Source of the DNA: Pagrus major
Lineage: Eukaryota; Chordata; Actinopteri; Spariformes; Sparidae
Reading direction: 5' to 3'
NCBI RefSeq assembly: GCF_040436345.1
Contig: NC_133220.1
Location: 4,206,436-4,270,435 of the forward strand
DNA length: 64,000 nt
The position numbers were made by a program, and so were the translations under genes. Below the pieces are notes generated by a model. That model worked only from the letters and a program-made list of their open reading frames with translations, made no database searches and was not told where the DNA came from. Below, one piece after another: positions 1-13,877 of this stretch (position 1 is the stretch's first letter; every line of letters starts with the position of its first letter).

Positions 1-930
1 TGCCCGGTGGTGGATGGTGAAGGTATACCTCCACACTACACCTCTATATGTTTTTGCAGTTGCACGGTTTGTTTGAAGACATTTTTCCTGCTGAGTCGTT
101 TGCGTGAGGAGCGGCTCGGTTCTGCTGTTGGGTCGTGGTCGACGCATGAGGAGGTGGAGGTGAATCTACAGACCTACGGGTTCAGCTGGATCAGCAGCTG
201 TGGAAAGACTTAAACACGAGAACAAAGTGTTTTGATATTGAGTGTGCGGTGCAGTGAAGGGTGTGTCTGAATGTGTTAATACTCAGGACTGGGTCTCGAG
301 GCCCGGCGATACCAGAAGTAATTCATTGTGGAACCTCCAGCAACGTACAGACCACCTGGTTTTATACAGAGTCTGCACCTTTTTAAAGCCCCGTGACCAA
401 ACGGTCAGATTACTGCAGGCAGCTGTGTTGTGTTTCATTTAAAGACTTTGTTCTCTTCATACTGCAGCACGTTATTCTTCACCCTCATGATACCTCACGC
501 GAATTATGGGCGTGACTTCTGGTGTTTCCTGTCACTTAACTGGTGCTAATCCTCTTTCTAAGAGCGACTGGTACGACGTATCATTCATTCACTGGTGCAG
601 CGCCCGCTCAAAACATGCTGTTCAACAATATAACATATTATTAATCTTTAAACTGTTCAGCGTTACATTATAATTAAAGCTCCAACATAAACAGACATTT
701 AACTGGGCCTACACTTCAATAATCCTCCCAAAATAACAACAAAACACCCAAGACAAATACAAAGCAGCCAAAGCGTTTTTTACAGCTGAACGACTAAAAT
801 ACGATTCACAAACAGCTCAAGTGGCACATGCAGTATATTGAGGCTCTGCAGTAAAAAAATACTTTACTGTCATAAATGACAAACCGTGACCTGATATTAT
901 TGATTTTTCTCGTCTTGTTCGTGTCTCCAG
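1..930 (+). other. rbpjl intron (5' side cut by window)
   Basis: No coding similarity was found here. The rbpjl exon that should precede position 931 (end of the trefoil, containing a CTVTG-like motif) is not visible, so the intron extends beyond the window start. Small open frames here have no recognisable domain. Confidence 0.6.
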
Positions 931-3900
931 GTGATCCGAAAGGTCAACAAGCAGCACGCCATCTTAGACGTGGACGAGCCGGTCTCTCAGCTCCACAAGT
1001 GCGCCTTCCAGTTCAGAGACAACCCATACGCATACCTGTGTTTATCCAACGACACCATCATACAGTACCAGGTGAGACTCCATGTCCTCTCTCGCTCTTT
1101 CTTCCTCTGCTCTACCTTTCAAACGTCTCCTCCGTCCCTTCCTACCCTCCAGGCCCCGTCCAGTGCCAGGGACCCCAGCAGGGTGGTGCTGAACGACGGA
1201 TCCTGTTGGACCATCATCGGAGTGGAAGCAGTGGAATTCACCTTTAATCAGGGTCTGGCCTGCATCCAGACACCAGTGACTCCTTTTCCTGTTATCAACG
1301 GGTTAGAGGTGAGTTAGAGAAGCACAGGAACCAGAACCAACATCCTTTGTCTTCACTGGGTCAAATGTCTCTGCAGTTGTTACGAGTATTTATTTATCGG
1401 CTCCAGCTCAGATCTATGATGCACATTGAGATTGATGATGTTGGTGTTTAAATTCTTTCGATCCTCCTCCGTTAAAGCAGCGCCCGAACATGTTCAATCT
1501 ACGTTGAGTTTGAAAAAGAGGCTGAAATAAAAGATATTACAAAAGTCAGTGGCCTCTCTGTCAGGACCAGATCCATGACAGATGTCTGATGGATACTGTG
1601 CCTGTGAAACTAGCAACAGAGATGAGAACCTGCACAGACTGTAAATCACACACCAGATAATCAATTCTTCAGGGCTGTTTTACCTCATAACATCCAAATC
1701 AGACTAAGCTACAAACATCTTTGTGTGTGTTTGTGTTACTGCAGGTGAGCGGAGGAGGACACGTGGCCACGCTGGAGATCCAGGGAGAAAACTTCAGCCC
1801 TCATCTCAAAGTGTGGTTTGGGAACAACGAGGCTGAGACCATGTTCAAGTGAGTTCAGAGGAGACCGAGAGAGATTTATTAACGTGAACAGACAATAAGA
1901 AAAGACGTGATGAAGACTGACAACCCAGACGCTACACTCAAAGTTGGCAGTGTATCTGGGTTACTGTTGTTTTTAAGAAATCCTTTGTTTTGTTCACATT
2001 TCTGAAGAAACTGACCCAGAAACCTAAAAAGGAGGGAAGAAATATAAACATACAGTACAATATTACAGACACCAACAGTTGTCATTATACTTTTACTGGC
2101 CTGCTGCTCTGTTGTCTGGCTGCCTTTTAATAAGCTGGAAATACTTTCGTCATCCACATCTTCCTCCACATCTGACTCAAGGAGAGCTGCTTCATGATGA
2201 AAATATGTTTTTTAAATATTTTAATATGTTGATGAAGTGTTGAAACATCGCATGCAGTACACATTATTTCAGTTATTACAGTTGATCTCCTCTCACTTTA
2301 TAGAGTCTGAACTTCAGTCCAGTGCTGTAGTTATGTGTAGCTTCTGTTTTTAGGTGGATTTTTGCTTTAACGATCAGTTCGGAGGCCCTATTTTTTATAT
2401 TTATGACTGTTTCGTGCGGTTCGCTCTGATACTGCTTCACCACAGAGACACCAGGTGCAGACGAGCAGCAGGAAGAGAAAATTAAAGTTTTCGTCCTGTT
2501 TGAAATGAGACTGAGCCGGCTGCTCATAACAGTCTGTTTTATTGCACATTAAGTGGCACTTCCACACTAAATATTATGTAACCGAGCAGGTTTCACCCAC
2601 ATTATGATTCATTTGACCTAAAAAACTGAAAGCAGTTATTTTGCTGTTTGTTGAGGAATTTCAATAAAGCACAAGAGACTTTTAGAAAGGTCTGTCCTGC
2701 TGAACGTTGTGGTAGGATTCAGGGAAAGAAGATTTTCAGTCGGCTTGGCTTGTCCAATAACTCTGATGCATAATGAACCTGCATGAATCAAAAAATACAC
2801 AGAGCGAAAAAACACATCAACACACTAAATGTCGAGATATGTCGCAATACAGCGTGTTGACGTCTCAGTCTCACTCAAGCCAGCATAACAGCTTACATTA
2901 CATATTTTATCACAAAATGAGTCACCTGATCCACTCACAAACCTACAAGGGTCTGGAAATTATTTTAATTTAAGTCTATAAAACAGTAAAAGAAAATGTC
3001 AGTTTCCAGAGTCCAGAGTGCCTGAAATGTTTTGTTCTGTCCGACCGACAGTTTAAACCCAGAGACAGATATTTAGTTTTCAATAATTTACACCAGAGAA
3101 TGGCAAAGAATTCATCACGTTGGAGAAACTGTAAGAATTTTTTTTTTTTACATTAATTAATAATCAAAATAGCTTCTGATTAGTTTTCAGTTGACTGATT
3201 AACTGATTAATCGACTGATTGTTTCGGTGTTCGGTTTCGAAGAGTTTTGTTCGTTGAGGAGAAAGAATCTCTTCATTTTTCAGGACAAACTTCTGGACAT
3301 CATTACAGAAATAAGACGAGCAGTTTTCCAACAAGTTTGACTTAAAATACTCTCGACAGTCGTGACATGAGATTAACTGAACCCTCCTTGTACCTGTATT
3401 CATCCGTTTTATGGGGACGGAGCCAAGACCGGACCCAAGAAGCATAAAGGATCTCATATATTCAAGCATCACTCGGAGGAGCTCAGCTCGGCTTGCACTG
3501 AACCGTCGTCTCTCTAACTCTTGTGTGGGAGTCTATAAGTTACAGAAGGCCGCAGCAGAAACTTGACAGTCAGGCGTCTCCTCACAGAATCTCAGGTGAC
3601 GCATCCCGAATCAAAACAACCTCTCTGACGTCAGAGTCCACCTCAGAGCCCACACCTAAAGCGCTGAGGCATCGTAAGTCAGGGTCTCTGAGCCGAGAGC
3701 GGCTCGCCACCGGCTTCTGCAAATATCCCTCCCATCAGCAGCAGCGTGGCAGCGCAGAGGAAAAGCCGTATTTATATAACAGTCACCCACAATGTGCTGT
3801 TTGTACGAGAAGCTGCAGCCAATTAGCAACATGACCCCTCACTGCCATGTGAGCCAGAGGTGTAGATCAGTTTAGATGAAATAACTTATAGAAGGGCATT

Positions 3901-4611
3901 CAGAGTCTCTGCTGCTCGCTGGTGTTTCATATCGACCGCAGAGTTATGTTTAGTCTGTGACATAATCATCTAATTATCTACTTCCATGGTTTATTTTTCA
4001 GCCTTCACGCTGTTGTTGCTTTTGTTGCTCATTAAGTTCAGAAGAGCCTCCTAGAAGAGCCTACTACTAAAAGTAGTTGCACCAGAGTTAGCTGGCAGCT
4101 AGTTTGTGTCTGTTGTCTCTGTACGAGAAGACAAAAACCACACAACAACAGATACGCAACATAAAAGAGCGTAAAGAAGAAGTAAGTCCAGTAACTCTAT
4201 CCTCCCTAGCTCCTCCCTCTCATCCAAATATGGTCACTTCTGGTTCCGAAAAACCAAGATGGTGACGACTGTAAAGCCAAATCATCGTTTGCTTGTTTTT
4301 TTCTCCTCAGGTCGCCCAAATCTCTGCTCTGTGTCGTTCCTGATGTCTCTGTCTTCACTGACGGGTGGCGCTGTCTGCGACGCATCATCACCGTCCCGCT
4401 GTCCCTCATCCGATTGGACGGCCTGATTTACCGGACGTCCTTCAGCTTCACGTTCACCCCCGAGCTCCAGCCTCCTCCGTCCGTCCGAGGAGCAGCAGGA
4501 GGAGGGAAGAGAGAAGGACGGATGGAGGGAGGACAGGAGGACGACTTCCTGTTAGAGACCATCCATCAGGAGTTCACCAGAGCCAACTTCCACCTCTTCA
4601 TGCAGAGTTAG
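931..4611 (+). CDS. rbpjl: rbpjl 3' part (RBPJ-like transcription factor), four terminal coding exons
   Basis: Exons 931-1071, 1153-1308, 1745-1848 and 4311-4611 (stop TAG 4609-4611), all with AG/GT borders, join in frame; the junction 1848/4311 splits a codon and the others fall between codons. The translation starts in the beta-trefoil DNA-binding domain (IRKVNKQHAILDVDEP, VSQLHKCAF) and runs through the C-terminal IPT/TIG domain (GGGHVATLEIQGENFSPHLK, WFGNNEAETMF, LLCVVPDVSVF, GWRW). The end, ETIHQEFTRANFHLFMQS, matches the C-terminus I know for RBPJL rather than RBPJ, which has a long Ser/Thr tail. RBPJL is known to replace RBPJ in the PTF1 complex with PTF1A and an E-protein, driving exocrine pancreas genes in the nucleus. 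Upstream exons are missing because the window begins inside an intron. A Gly/Lys/Arg-rich linker (about residues GGGKREGRMEGG) before the tail looks lineage-specific. I am confident of the identity and less so that the final linker is one exon. Confidence 0.93.
1072..1152 (+). other. 81-bp mini-intron of rbpjl, open in frame
   Basis: GT (1072) to AG (1152), with a pyrimidine-rich 3' half. Its length is a multiple of three and it has no in-frame stop, so retention would insert 27 residues between the trefoil and IPT segments. Family alignment shows no such insertion, so splicing is the expected state. Confidence 0.75.
1849..4310 (+). other. rbpjl intron before last exon, no other gene seen
   Basis: A 2.46-kb phase 2 intron bounded by GTGAGT at 1849 and a pyrimidine-rich CTCCTCAG ending at 4310. 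It is AT-rich unique-looking sequence with no domain in either strand. Confidence 0.7.
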
Positions 4612-4833
4612 CTCACCTGCTCGACAGCGGTGGAGTCCTCAGGTGAATGTTTGGAGCAAAGACACACAGCAAGAAACCGAGTTTTGTTCTGGTTTCGTGT
4701 AAATGTTCTGACTCATTCTGGAACAAAATACTCTGCACCCTCTGTGTCCTCTTCATCTTTGAGATGGTTATTGGAGCAGGTGTCCCACAGACACGATGGA
4801 AATCCTGTCAGCAAGATAATTAGATGTAATGTT

Positions 4834-4839
4834 AATAAA
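4834..4839 (+). terminator. rbpjl: candidate poly(A) signal of rbpjl
   Basis: AATAAA lies 223 bases after the rbpjl stop codon, a plausible 3' UTR length. No other AATAAA is nearer. Confidence 0.5.
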
Positions 4840-5441
4840 GTTATGAGAAAAATACAAAACAGACCAGATCCTCCAAATTGTTCACATTGTTTAGGAAAAG
4901 CTGACATTCAGTATCCCTGAGTACTGAGAGCGTAAAGGTCCAACTTCAATCTCCTCCTGTTGATCTGAACGACACCTGTAGAGTTTCATGACTGCGTCTT
5001 ACACAGTTGTGATGCAGAAATCTGTCCACAGACATCAAAACCTGGCAAAATACTCAAAGTGTCTTCTGTGGTAGTTCCTGCTACAATAGGTGTCACCAGA
5101 ACACACACACACACACACACGCACACACACACAGATGAAAACTAAACCAGCCAGCCTGTCGCGGCTGCTAACGAGCAAACACTCTGAGTGATGCTGTCCT
5201 GAGACGTTCATATGATGCGTTCAGTGTCACAGAGAGGTGATAAAACAGCCGGGAGTGGAAAGTGAAAGAAGAAACAGAAAGTCACAGAGAGCTGTAGCGT
5301 GATCGACAGAGTGAAAGAAGTGAGGAGGAAGTTTTTTCAGGAGAACGGACACGCGAGCTGAGGGCAGAGTGTTGTGAGAGAAAGCAGCCGCGAAGCTTTC
5401 AGCTTCTCATCTGATCCTCTGAGACGACTTCAAACTCGATA

Positions 5442-5444
<3 letters not shown>

Positions 5445-5504
<60 letters not shown>
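5445..5504. repeat. (TG)n microsatellite
   Basis: An uninterrupted 60-base TG run; a short (CA) tract also sits at 5101-5132. Confidence 0.98.
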
Positions 5505-5508
<4 letters not shown>

Positions 5509-8500
5509 GCCCTTTGTTGCTCAACTGTAACTGTAATAATTCACGTGTGGGCGTCTCCGACAGGATCTGCGTAAACGTTTTCAGTTACTTTCCCATCAGA
5601 GGTTCGGTGAGTGATGTCAGAGACTCTGTTCAGTCTTAGGTTGGTTCAGTTTTGGCAAAATGATAAAAAAAAAAGAGTGATTATTGGCAGGTGAAGCCCG
5701 TGAGGCCTGATACACTTCAGTAGTCCAGGATGCTGAACAGATTTGTGTCACAGTCGAAGCTTCCAGTGTAAACTTTGTAACTAGCAGCTTTTTTTCAAAG
5801 AAGTTAATCTGACTCTTTTATTTCAGGAATAAGAGACTTCATTGTATTTTATTTTTTCATATTGTACCACACATTCGATAACAGACAGAAATCCTCTGGA
5901 TCACGTCCGATAATCCACGCCGGCCTCACATTTTGTCCCTTTGTCCCTTAAATCTCTCATCCTTATTACGTTAATCCAATTAAAGTGTCTGGCCGGAGCC
6001 AAATTCAACAAACCAACAGAGGCGATATCAGCCGACTGTGTGCTGCACTTTGTTCCCACTGTATGTTTGATCTTTGGGAGTTAAGTTATGAGTAATTAAG
6101 TTTGTGCTGAAAAGAGCAACCAAGAAGCTCTTTTGTTCCAACCAAGTGAAGCAGGAGGAAATCACACCGGCGTGACGGGACCTCCCACGTGGCTCCATCG
6201 CTCCATAGTAAACCCAAATTTCATTCTCTTTTCATCCCGTGCATACTTCTCATTCTTAACACGGCTACTTCTGATCAGCTCCGACACAATGGGAGGAGGA
6301 TCTTTCTTCATTTACAGAGAAGCTTCGATTCACAGAACAAACTCATCTCATCTGTTTGTGAGACACAGACGAGATGATCGATATGACGCTGAGCGATCTG
6401 TCTGAGTGTTTACGTCAAGTTTTCTCTGTAACTTTGATCATATCGCACAGATGTTCCCTGAGCTCGCTGCACCTGCAGAGCAGCAGGCAGATATTAATTT
6501 AATGACCTGAGATGAACTCAACAACAATGTGTGTGAGTGTGTGTGAGAGAGAAGAACTGGACAGGATGAAGCGCCATCTTTGAACACTGTATCCAGATCT
6601 GTTGATAAAGAATCAGATAAAGAAGAAATAACTAACTACAAAAGACCCAGTTTACATTTAAAACTGTGTAATTACATTATAGTTACATTGATTCCACTTT
6701 CACCAGGTGTGTCAGCTGTGTGTGTGTTTGTGTCATGATGTGAATGTGTTCCTGGAGACTGAGACAGAAGCAGTTTTGAGTATTTTTACTTTACTTTTTA
6801 AGTTTTTTTCAGCGCAGAAGCATCACAACTGTGCAAGATACAGACATGACACTTTATAGGAATGTAGCTGAGATGGAGGATGGACATGGACTGACCCATC
6901 AGTACTGAGTACTCACTTTCAGCAGTGACGGTGGACGAACAGCTACAGCGTACGTACTTTCCAACAGGTTGCTGTGGTGGAAAACAAATGTCACTGAGCA
7001 ACATTTGACTCGTACAACGGCTGCTTCTGTTACTGCTTTCTAACGCTTTGTGACGTATTCCTGAGAGTCAAGTTTTTCTTTTTTTTCTTCAACGCTGCAG
7101 CCGTCCCTTCAACCATCGCTGCTTAAAGTCTACTGAGTAGTCACGGATCAGACTGTGAACCGTGATCCCATCACAAGACAGTCTCTAGTTGATGGTGTCT
7201 TTAAATGTCTGTAAATGCTGAATTTGTAAAATGCAGATTATTTGCATTGAAAATGTTTTGAGATGTTTTAAAGAAAAAAAAAATTTGAGCAACTAAATGA
7301 CTGCATCCATTGATTTGATTTGATGAAAAAGGTAATATTCAGATTAGATTACATGACTTATTACCTTCAGTAATTCAGTGACTAACTAGATTTCAAAGTA
7401 ATCTGACCCGCTCCCAGACATCACAATCATTTTGATGAAGACATTTTGAAACGTTTGTGTCTGAAAAAACTAATTAATGTGAATCACACACTGACAACAG
7501 TCTTCCCATGATTCATTGTGCAGGCTAACCTCACTGACGCTAAATCTCTGTGCGACACCTTTTCATAACCACAAACTAGTCGGCTAAATACGTATAATTA
7601 AAACATGTTGTCCAGCTTTCTGTATTATTATCCCAGGTGTACGGACATTCTTGTGAGTCGCGGTGGATTGTTTTGTGATTTATTGATCCAGAGACTCAGA
7701 CGGACCCTCCACCTCAGAAACCAAAGCATAACTTGCAGAGGGAGAGGCGAACATCACAGGCTGGAACGTCTTGCTTTTCATTTCAGCGTCCAAGTTAACA
7801 GGTTAGAGCAGACACACTGACGCGACTTCTTCTTGCCAAGTGAGGCTGCAGCGGCACGTCATCTTGAGATTCAGAGTTTCGCCTATTTTTACCAAAGTAG
7901 ACCTGTATGTCTGTATGTGTAGAATATGTCACAGACATGAAGAGAATAATACACTCTCTCCCTTCTGCTTTCTCTCTTTCAACGATGGTAAAGGAAAATC
8001 ACATTGATTATCATCAAACTCCATGAAATCAGTAACAGCAGCGCAGCCGTCACGCACTTCACAAGCGTCCAGTGTGGACAAAGCGCTGGCCGTGCTTCAC
8101 CTGCTGCAGACTTGTTTATCCCTGCTCCATCTCTCCGTCAGTTAAAGGTGTCCTGAGATTCACCCTTTGAACTTCTGGCTCAGTGGTTTGAACAAACCTC
8201 AGTTGCCCAAAACTCTCAACGAATATGATCTTTAATTACTGTAGGATTATCTGCGAAGTCTCTCAAAACAAAAACCAGAACAAGGAGCACATTTCTGACG
8301 TCCAAGAGAAGAATTCACATTTCCTTTGGACAGTTTTGAAGGTGCATGCATTTTTTAAATTCAGCCACAATGATTTTTCAGTGGTTTGGTTCTTGGCCCA
8401 AACTGCTGTGAAACATACAGTAGCTTGACCCTCGTCCAGCCGACCCACAGTTAGTGTAAGGAGGCCTTCAGCTTCCCTCCATACCTCCTCACGTGTCCGA

Positions 8501-9473
8501 TATTCAGAGGGGAACTGAACGGCATGTGTCTCTCTTCCTGTACTCTCTCCTTCCTCTCCTCCTCCTCCTCCTCCTCTTCCTCATCATTAGCAAGACAAAC
8601 ATGTGTGAGAGAGGAGGAAGGAGACGGGCAGAAACACAAGACCGTGCGGCCTCTGGGCTCCTAATCTCTATCATGTGGGAGAAACTTCAAACTGAGAGAT
8701 TCACGTGCCCAAAACACTGACGCCCGCCACGTTTTCCCTCCTGATGAATGAGAAGCTATATGAAAGGGTCCATTCTTCGGCTGTCATCTGTAGGAACACA
8801 CCTTCATTCTTCATTCAGACCTCGTCCACCGTGGTACCTGAAGACCTGAGCTCACTGACTTTAAACCTTCTGGTGATTTTTGTTGTTTTGCTTCACACTG
8901 AATATATCTTCTGTTATCACAACGTTCACTCCGTCTTGTTTTATTGTTTTAAGTCAAATAATAAGCTGAGACTCTATGACATGATTTTTCTACTCTAAAC
9001 TTTGGTGTGTTGCTGATGGAGATTAAAAATCTGTATATTTATGTTATTTAATGTGCTACAATTTATTATTTTTTACCCTCAAAAACGGGGAAAAAAGAAA
9101 ACCAGTTTAGTGAGCTTTCTAACGACTAACAAGCAACTATTACTAATTATAGTGACGTTATTGTGATGATGCAAAAACAAAGGAGGAAGGGTGAATGTTT
9201 AGGCCGAAACACTGAGCCGCCGTCTGTTTCCTGATGCTGTTGTTGCGACTTTAGTGGCTCATCAGAAACAATAAGCAGAAATCACGTTGAATCCCTTTGA
9301 GCTGAGGTGAACTGTCGAGGTGAAGGAGTTAAAGTCTGGATCAGGGTTCAGAATGAGATCAGAGTTAAGTGTTGTGTTCAAAGGTTAAACTGATTGATTG
9401 ATTTTAGGATTCAGGATCGTAGAATTTGGATTAGAATAAAGTTTTGAATCTTCACAGAGAAAACACACATGGA

Positions 9474-9477
<4 letters not shown>

Positions 9478-9535
<58 letters not shown>
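9478..9535. repeat. (TG)n microsatellite
   Basis: A TG run of about 58 bases. It opens all three + frames, which explains the Cys/Val-rich open frames at this place. Confidence 0.98.
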
Positions 9536-9538
<3 letters not shown>

Positions 9539-10581
9539 AGCAGTATTATACCGGGGCCTCGACCTTCCCCCTGCAGGACAACATTCAGCTCTCATATCCT
9601 TCACAGTGTGGTCGAGGGGCCCCCGTCTCTCTGGGTCCTCTTTGTGTATTACAGTGGGATAAAGGAACCTACTGTCCAGCTCTGCTCTGCTTTACCACAA
9701 TCCTCTTCCTGTATATCATCACCTCAGCATCACCGTGATGGACAGGCAGCGGGGTGAAGAGAGAGAAAACATGAGAAAATGCAGAGAGGAAAAAAAAAAG
9801 AGGAGAGGATAAGAAAAGAGAAGGAAAGAAAGGAGTGACTATAACAAGGACTGCAGTTCAGATGAAAAAGAGCCTCCACAAGAGCAGGAGAGATGAAAAG
9901 ACATTTAACAGAAGATTTTGACAAGATGGCGGAAAAGACAAAGATACTGAATGTCAGAGAAAAGAGAAATAAAAGAGAGGTGGAGAACAGAAAATTAGTT
10001 TTTTAAGACAAAGAAAAAGGAGAACAAAAGTTATAACAAACAGAAAAGGAGCAGATAAAAGACGATCGGAGACATCAGAGGACAATAAGACGCTGTCAGC
10101 TCGTCCTCAGAGATGAGACAAGAGCTCGTCAGCTGTCCGGTCCTCGGTGGTGATAGAAGCTGTCAGCGAGGAATCTTCCTGTCAGAGCAGCCGGAGAAAT
10201 ATGAGCAGAATGCTAATTGTCAGAAGCTAACAGAGCATGGGAAATATGGGAGGAATGCTAATGATGGTTAATGGAGATTATAGCCAGGTGGTAGTCGAAG
10301 AGACGTGCACTGGAAAACATGCAGGATTTCGAGGAAGACGATGGGAGAGGCGTGTTCACACTGAGAGGAAAACTACCTGCTTTCACCATGAAAAGACTCT
10401 GTGATTACCTGATTCAGTGAAAACTGTTTTAATATTAGTCGTGTTTCTGACCACCTTTAATGTCCTTTAAGCTCTGTTTTTGGTCTCCACCATCTCCTGA
10501 GCAGCATATTTAAGTCTAAGCCACTGCTGCAGGAAACACACTGATGAGAGCGTTAAAAACAAACAGTCAGCTGAAAGATGC

Positions 10582-10585
<4 letters not shown>

Positions 10586-10627
<42 letters not shown>

Positions 10628-10633
10628 GGAGAG
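10586..10633. repeat. (GA)n microsatellite
   Basis: A GA run with two GG interruptions, directly next to the dispersed repeat copies starting at 10637. Confidence 0.97.
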
Positions 10634-10636
10634 ACC

Positions 10637-10955
10637 ACTGCTCGAGACGACATTTCAACACTTGTAAGCGTGAAACCACTGAATATTTTTGAGGAGGCTT
10701 CAACACATTTTTTCACCATGTTAGTGGCAACAGCACCGGATATTTTTGATGACTATGCTCATATCCGAGATGATCTTACAAGCCAGAGACCACTGTTCAA
10801 GAGGGTGTTTCAAACCACCGGAAAATTTTGAGACATCGGGACATCGAGATGTGAGAGACCACGGTTTGAGACAGCGTTTCAACAACTGTAAGCCTGACAC
10901 CGCTGGATATTTTAAAGGAGACGTCTGTACATTTTTCAGCCATGTTAGTGGCAAC
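10637..10955 (+). repeat. cluster of degenerate ~100-bp repeat units
   Basis: Two clear units, 10637-10732 and 10858-10955, share the order ACCACtG, TTTCAACAacTGTAAGC, ACC(A/G)CTGgATATTTT, a GGAGrC block and CATGTTAGTGGCAAC. A more decayed unit lies between them. The same order recurs at 13210-13300 (+) and, reversed, at 19180-19290 and 20461-20560. It does not match a repeat I can name. Confidence 0.7.
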
Positions 10956-12650
10956 GAACCGTATTTTCTTTCCCAGTATGTTCGAATCTGAGACAACTGA
11001 GACCTGCAGAACATTTAAAGTGTGCAGTGACAATTAAATGGCGGGTGAATCATTTTTATATACGATAATTTATATTTCTTTGGGGTCATAGCAACAGTAA
11101 CCAGGAGGCCATGTTTACTTGTCTCCCATGAATTGAATCTCTCTTCCAGACAGTTTGTGTCCACCTGGGTCAGCCTGTACATCCCACATACAAACAAGCC
11201 TTCAGTCCGGTCCTGACAAGAACAAATACAGATGTACATTCCTCCTGTTCACTGCCACATGGGGAAATGTGTGTGTGTGTGTGGGTGTGTGAGAGAGAGA
11301 GAGAGAGCTGATGTTACCCCGGCGATTAAGGACATCGTTGTGTATGTGTGTGTTTGAGTGACTGCACATCAGAGGAAGTTACCCCAGATACCCACAAAGC
11401 TCAGGGTCATACATGGTGCGAGATGGTGAACAGGAAGAATTTACGAGCCTCTGCAGACATGAAGCGCCTCGTATCGTGGTGTGAAAAGTGTTTTACGAGC
11501 CAACAGCGAATATAATCCATCATCAAATAGTCGGACAAGTCTGAAAATCACCTGGCTGAGGAAATGCCGCCGAGGTGCGTTACCTAAGCGTACAACTTGG
11601 TCAACAGGTCGGATGGTGATGAGATGTGTTGTTGCCATCGTTGTGTAAGGTTTTTGAAGAAAAGCTTCAGGAGCTGCAGTTTCTTTTCAGCGCGCTGGAT
11701 GACAGACGACGTGATGCAGTTACTTTTATTAAACAGGATCTGTGAAGATTAAAGACTTTAACGACTGTTGAGTGTAAATCCGCTGCACACAGTCTTCTGG
11801 TTTTACTGCTCTCTTGTTGAAAAGTTCCAGTTCAGCTTTCCTCTCGGCAGGCGGAAGATGTCATCTGGCGAACAGATGTTTCAGAGGAGCAGGTTTCATG
11901 ACATTAATATGAAGCTTAGTGCGAGTTGACACCATTTGGTTGGTTGAATAAGTAAATCACTGGGATTTACCACATCGGCGGGAGTTCAGTGTGAACGCTG
12001 GATGTTGAAAAGTTTCACTTCTAATGACTCCACCACCAGCTCCTCCACCACCAGCTCCTCCACCTAATGACGTGAAAGGAGGCTAATAAGCATTTAATGT
12101 GAACATGATACACCACCTTTGGTACAAATGTCAACCTTGGACGCATCTGTGTGCAGAAACGTTCACTGCTGACATTATATCCTGGAGACTGGGCTGCTGA
12201 CGAGCTGATTGGACCATCAGCTCGTCTCAGCTGTGTGTCATGGTGATGTTAATTGACTCGAGGTTTAGGTTAAACTTTAGACTTTAACATCAACAGAGAG
12301 GAGAATTTGCCGATGTGTTGCTGTAAAAATGTGTTCTCACCATCAGAAATGTGCAAAAAATAGCAGGTTAGAAAAAGTTTCTGTTTTTCTCAGCAGTCTC
12401 TGACATTTTCTGAACATGCACATGTTTTTGTTTTGATGAAATAATCCTGCATGAAGAGTGAAAACTACAAAAGTAAGAGGAAGTTACTCCTGTTAAGTTC
12501 AACAACACTGCTCTCTGATTCACCCAAACATTTAAAGTCATTTTAGGCTTTTATACGTCACTTTAATCCAGATGTGTTCACATTTTAGATACACTGTATT
12601 CATGACACACATCTCTAACTACGGACCACTGTGAGAGGAAAGTACACAAA

Positions 12651-12653
<3 letters not shown>

Positions 12654-12695
<42 letters not shown>

Positions 12696-12803
12696 CATGT
12701 GTGTTTTAATGACTGTTGACCTGCAGTGTCGCTTCCTGACCTTCACATCCTCCTGCCAACCTGTGAACTGAATGCCACAGCACCCCTGGGAGGACACACA
12801 AAT

Positions 12804-12839
<36 letters not shown>

Positions 12840-13019
12840 ACACACATGCACGCACGATCAAAGACACACATGCATCACCACATACGAACACAGACACCCA
12901 CAAGTGGAGGAACAGCATGAACGTTAAAACAGATTTGTTTTACACCGAGACAGCAACTGTGAAAAAGGCTCAATCACAGACACACACACACACACACACA
13001 CACATACACACACACACAT
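12654..13019. repeat. cluster of (TG)n and (CA)n tracts
   Basis: A TG tract at 12654-12692 is followed by CA tracts at about 12805-12846 and 12979-13018. The opposite repeats could fold back on each other in single strands. Confidence 0.95.
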
Positions 13020-13801
13020 ACAGAAGAACATAGTGTGTCCGGCTGGCCAGTTGGAAAATAACGATCCGGTGTCAGCTTGCAACAGTGGAAGTGAAACTAT
13101 CCATCACTCTCCTCAAACTGACCTGACTGATGGATGTGATGGAGGCGATGAAGGAAATGTGCTCAGATGACATTTTATTAGGTGCACTTCTCTAAAGCTG
13201 CCGTCGCAGGAGGCCTTTGATAACGACCAAACAGCAAACCAAAGTTCGGTTCACACCACTGGATATCTTAAAGGACACCTGGAGACGTTTCCAGAGGTTT
13301 CTGTGGTCACCAAAATCGGCTGTTTTTCACAGGAAGTCAGACGTCTCCATCTGTGATCGTGGCAACCAAAACAGGCATTTTAATCCAAACCATGATGTTT
13401 TTCCAAACCCTTACCAGGTGGTTTCTGTGCCGAAACCTAACCAGAGCGTAAACACAGTGCTGTGACGAGAGAGAAACAGAAAGTTCAACCTCAACAAACG
13501 TTTAGTTTGAACTTGTCTGTCTGTGGTTTCTGTCAGAAACGTACTTTAACATTTATTCTGGAGGTTCAGTTTGTCCACACGGTGAATAAACTGACTTCAA
13601 AATGCAGGAAGTTCTTTAATCAGGATATCAGAGCGCTGAAGTCAAATGAACAGTGTGAGGATCAGCTGTTTATAACCTTTAGTGGCGGTGAGGAAATAAT
13701 GAAGCGTGTGTGGTGTCTTGTTTTGTTTTTTTTACACTGAAAGCAAACCTGTTTCCTGGCAGGAAGCGTTTACCCACAGGAGTACAGCCCAGGACGGTTA
13801 G

Positions 13802-13802
<1 letters not shown>

Positions 13803-13875
<73 letters not shown>
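13803..13875. repeat. (CA)n microsatellite
   Basis: An uninterrupted 73-base CA run, the longest simple dinucleotide tract of the intergenic region. Confidence 0.98.

Positions 13876-13877
<2 letters not shown>

Noticed and set aside
9444..9757. Possible exon QQYYTGASTFPLQDNIQLSY... after the TG tract
   Set aside because: There is a CAG before it, but no matching upstream or downstream exon, no known domain, and the frame begins inside a microsatellite.
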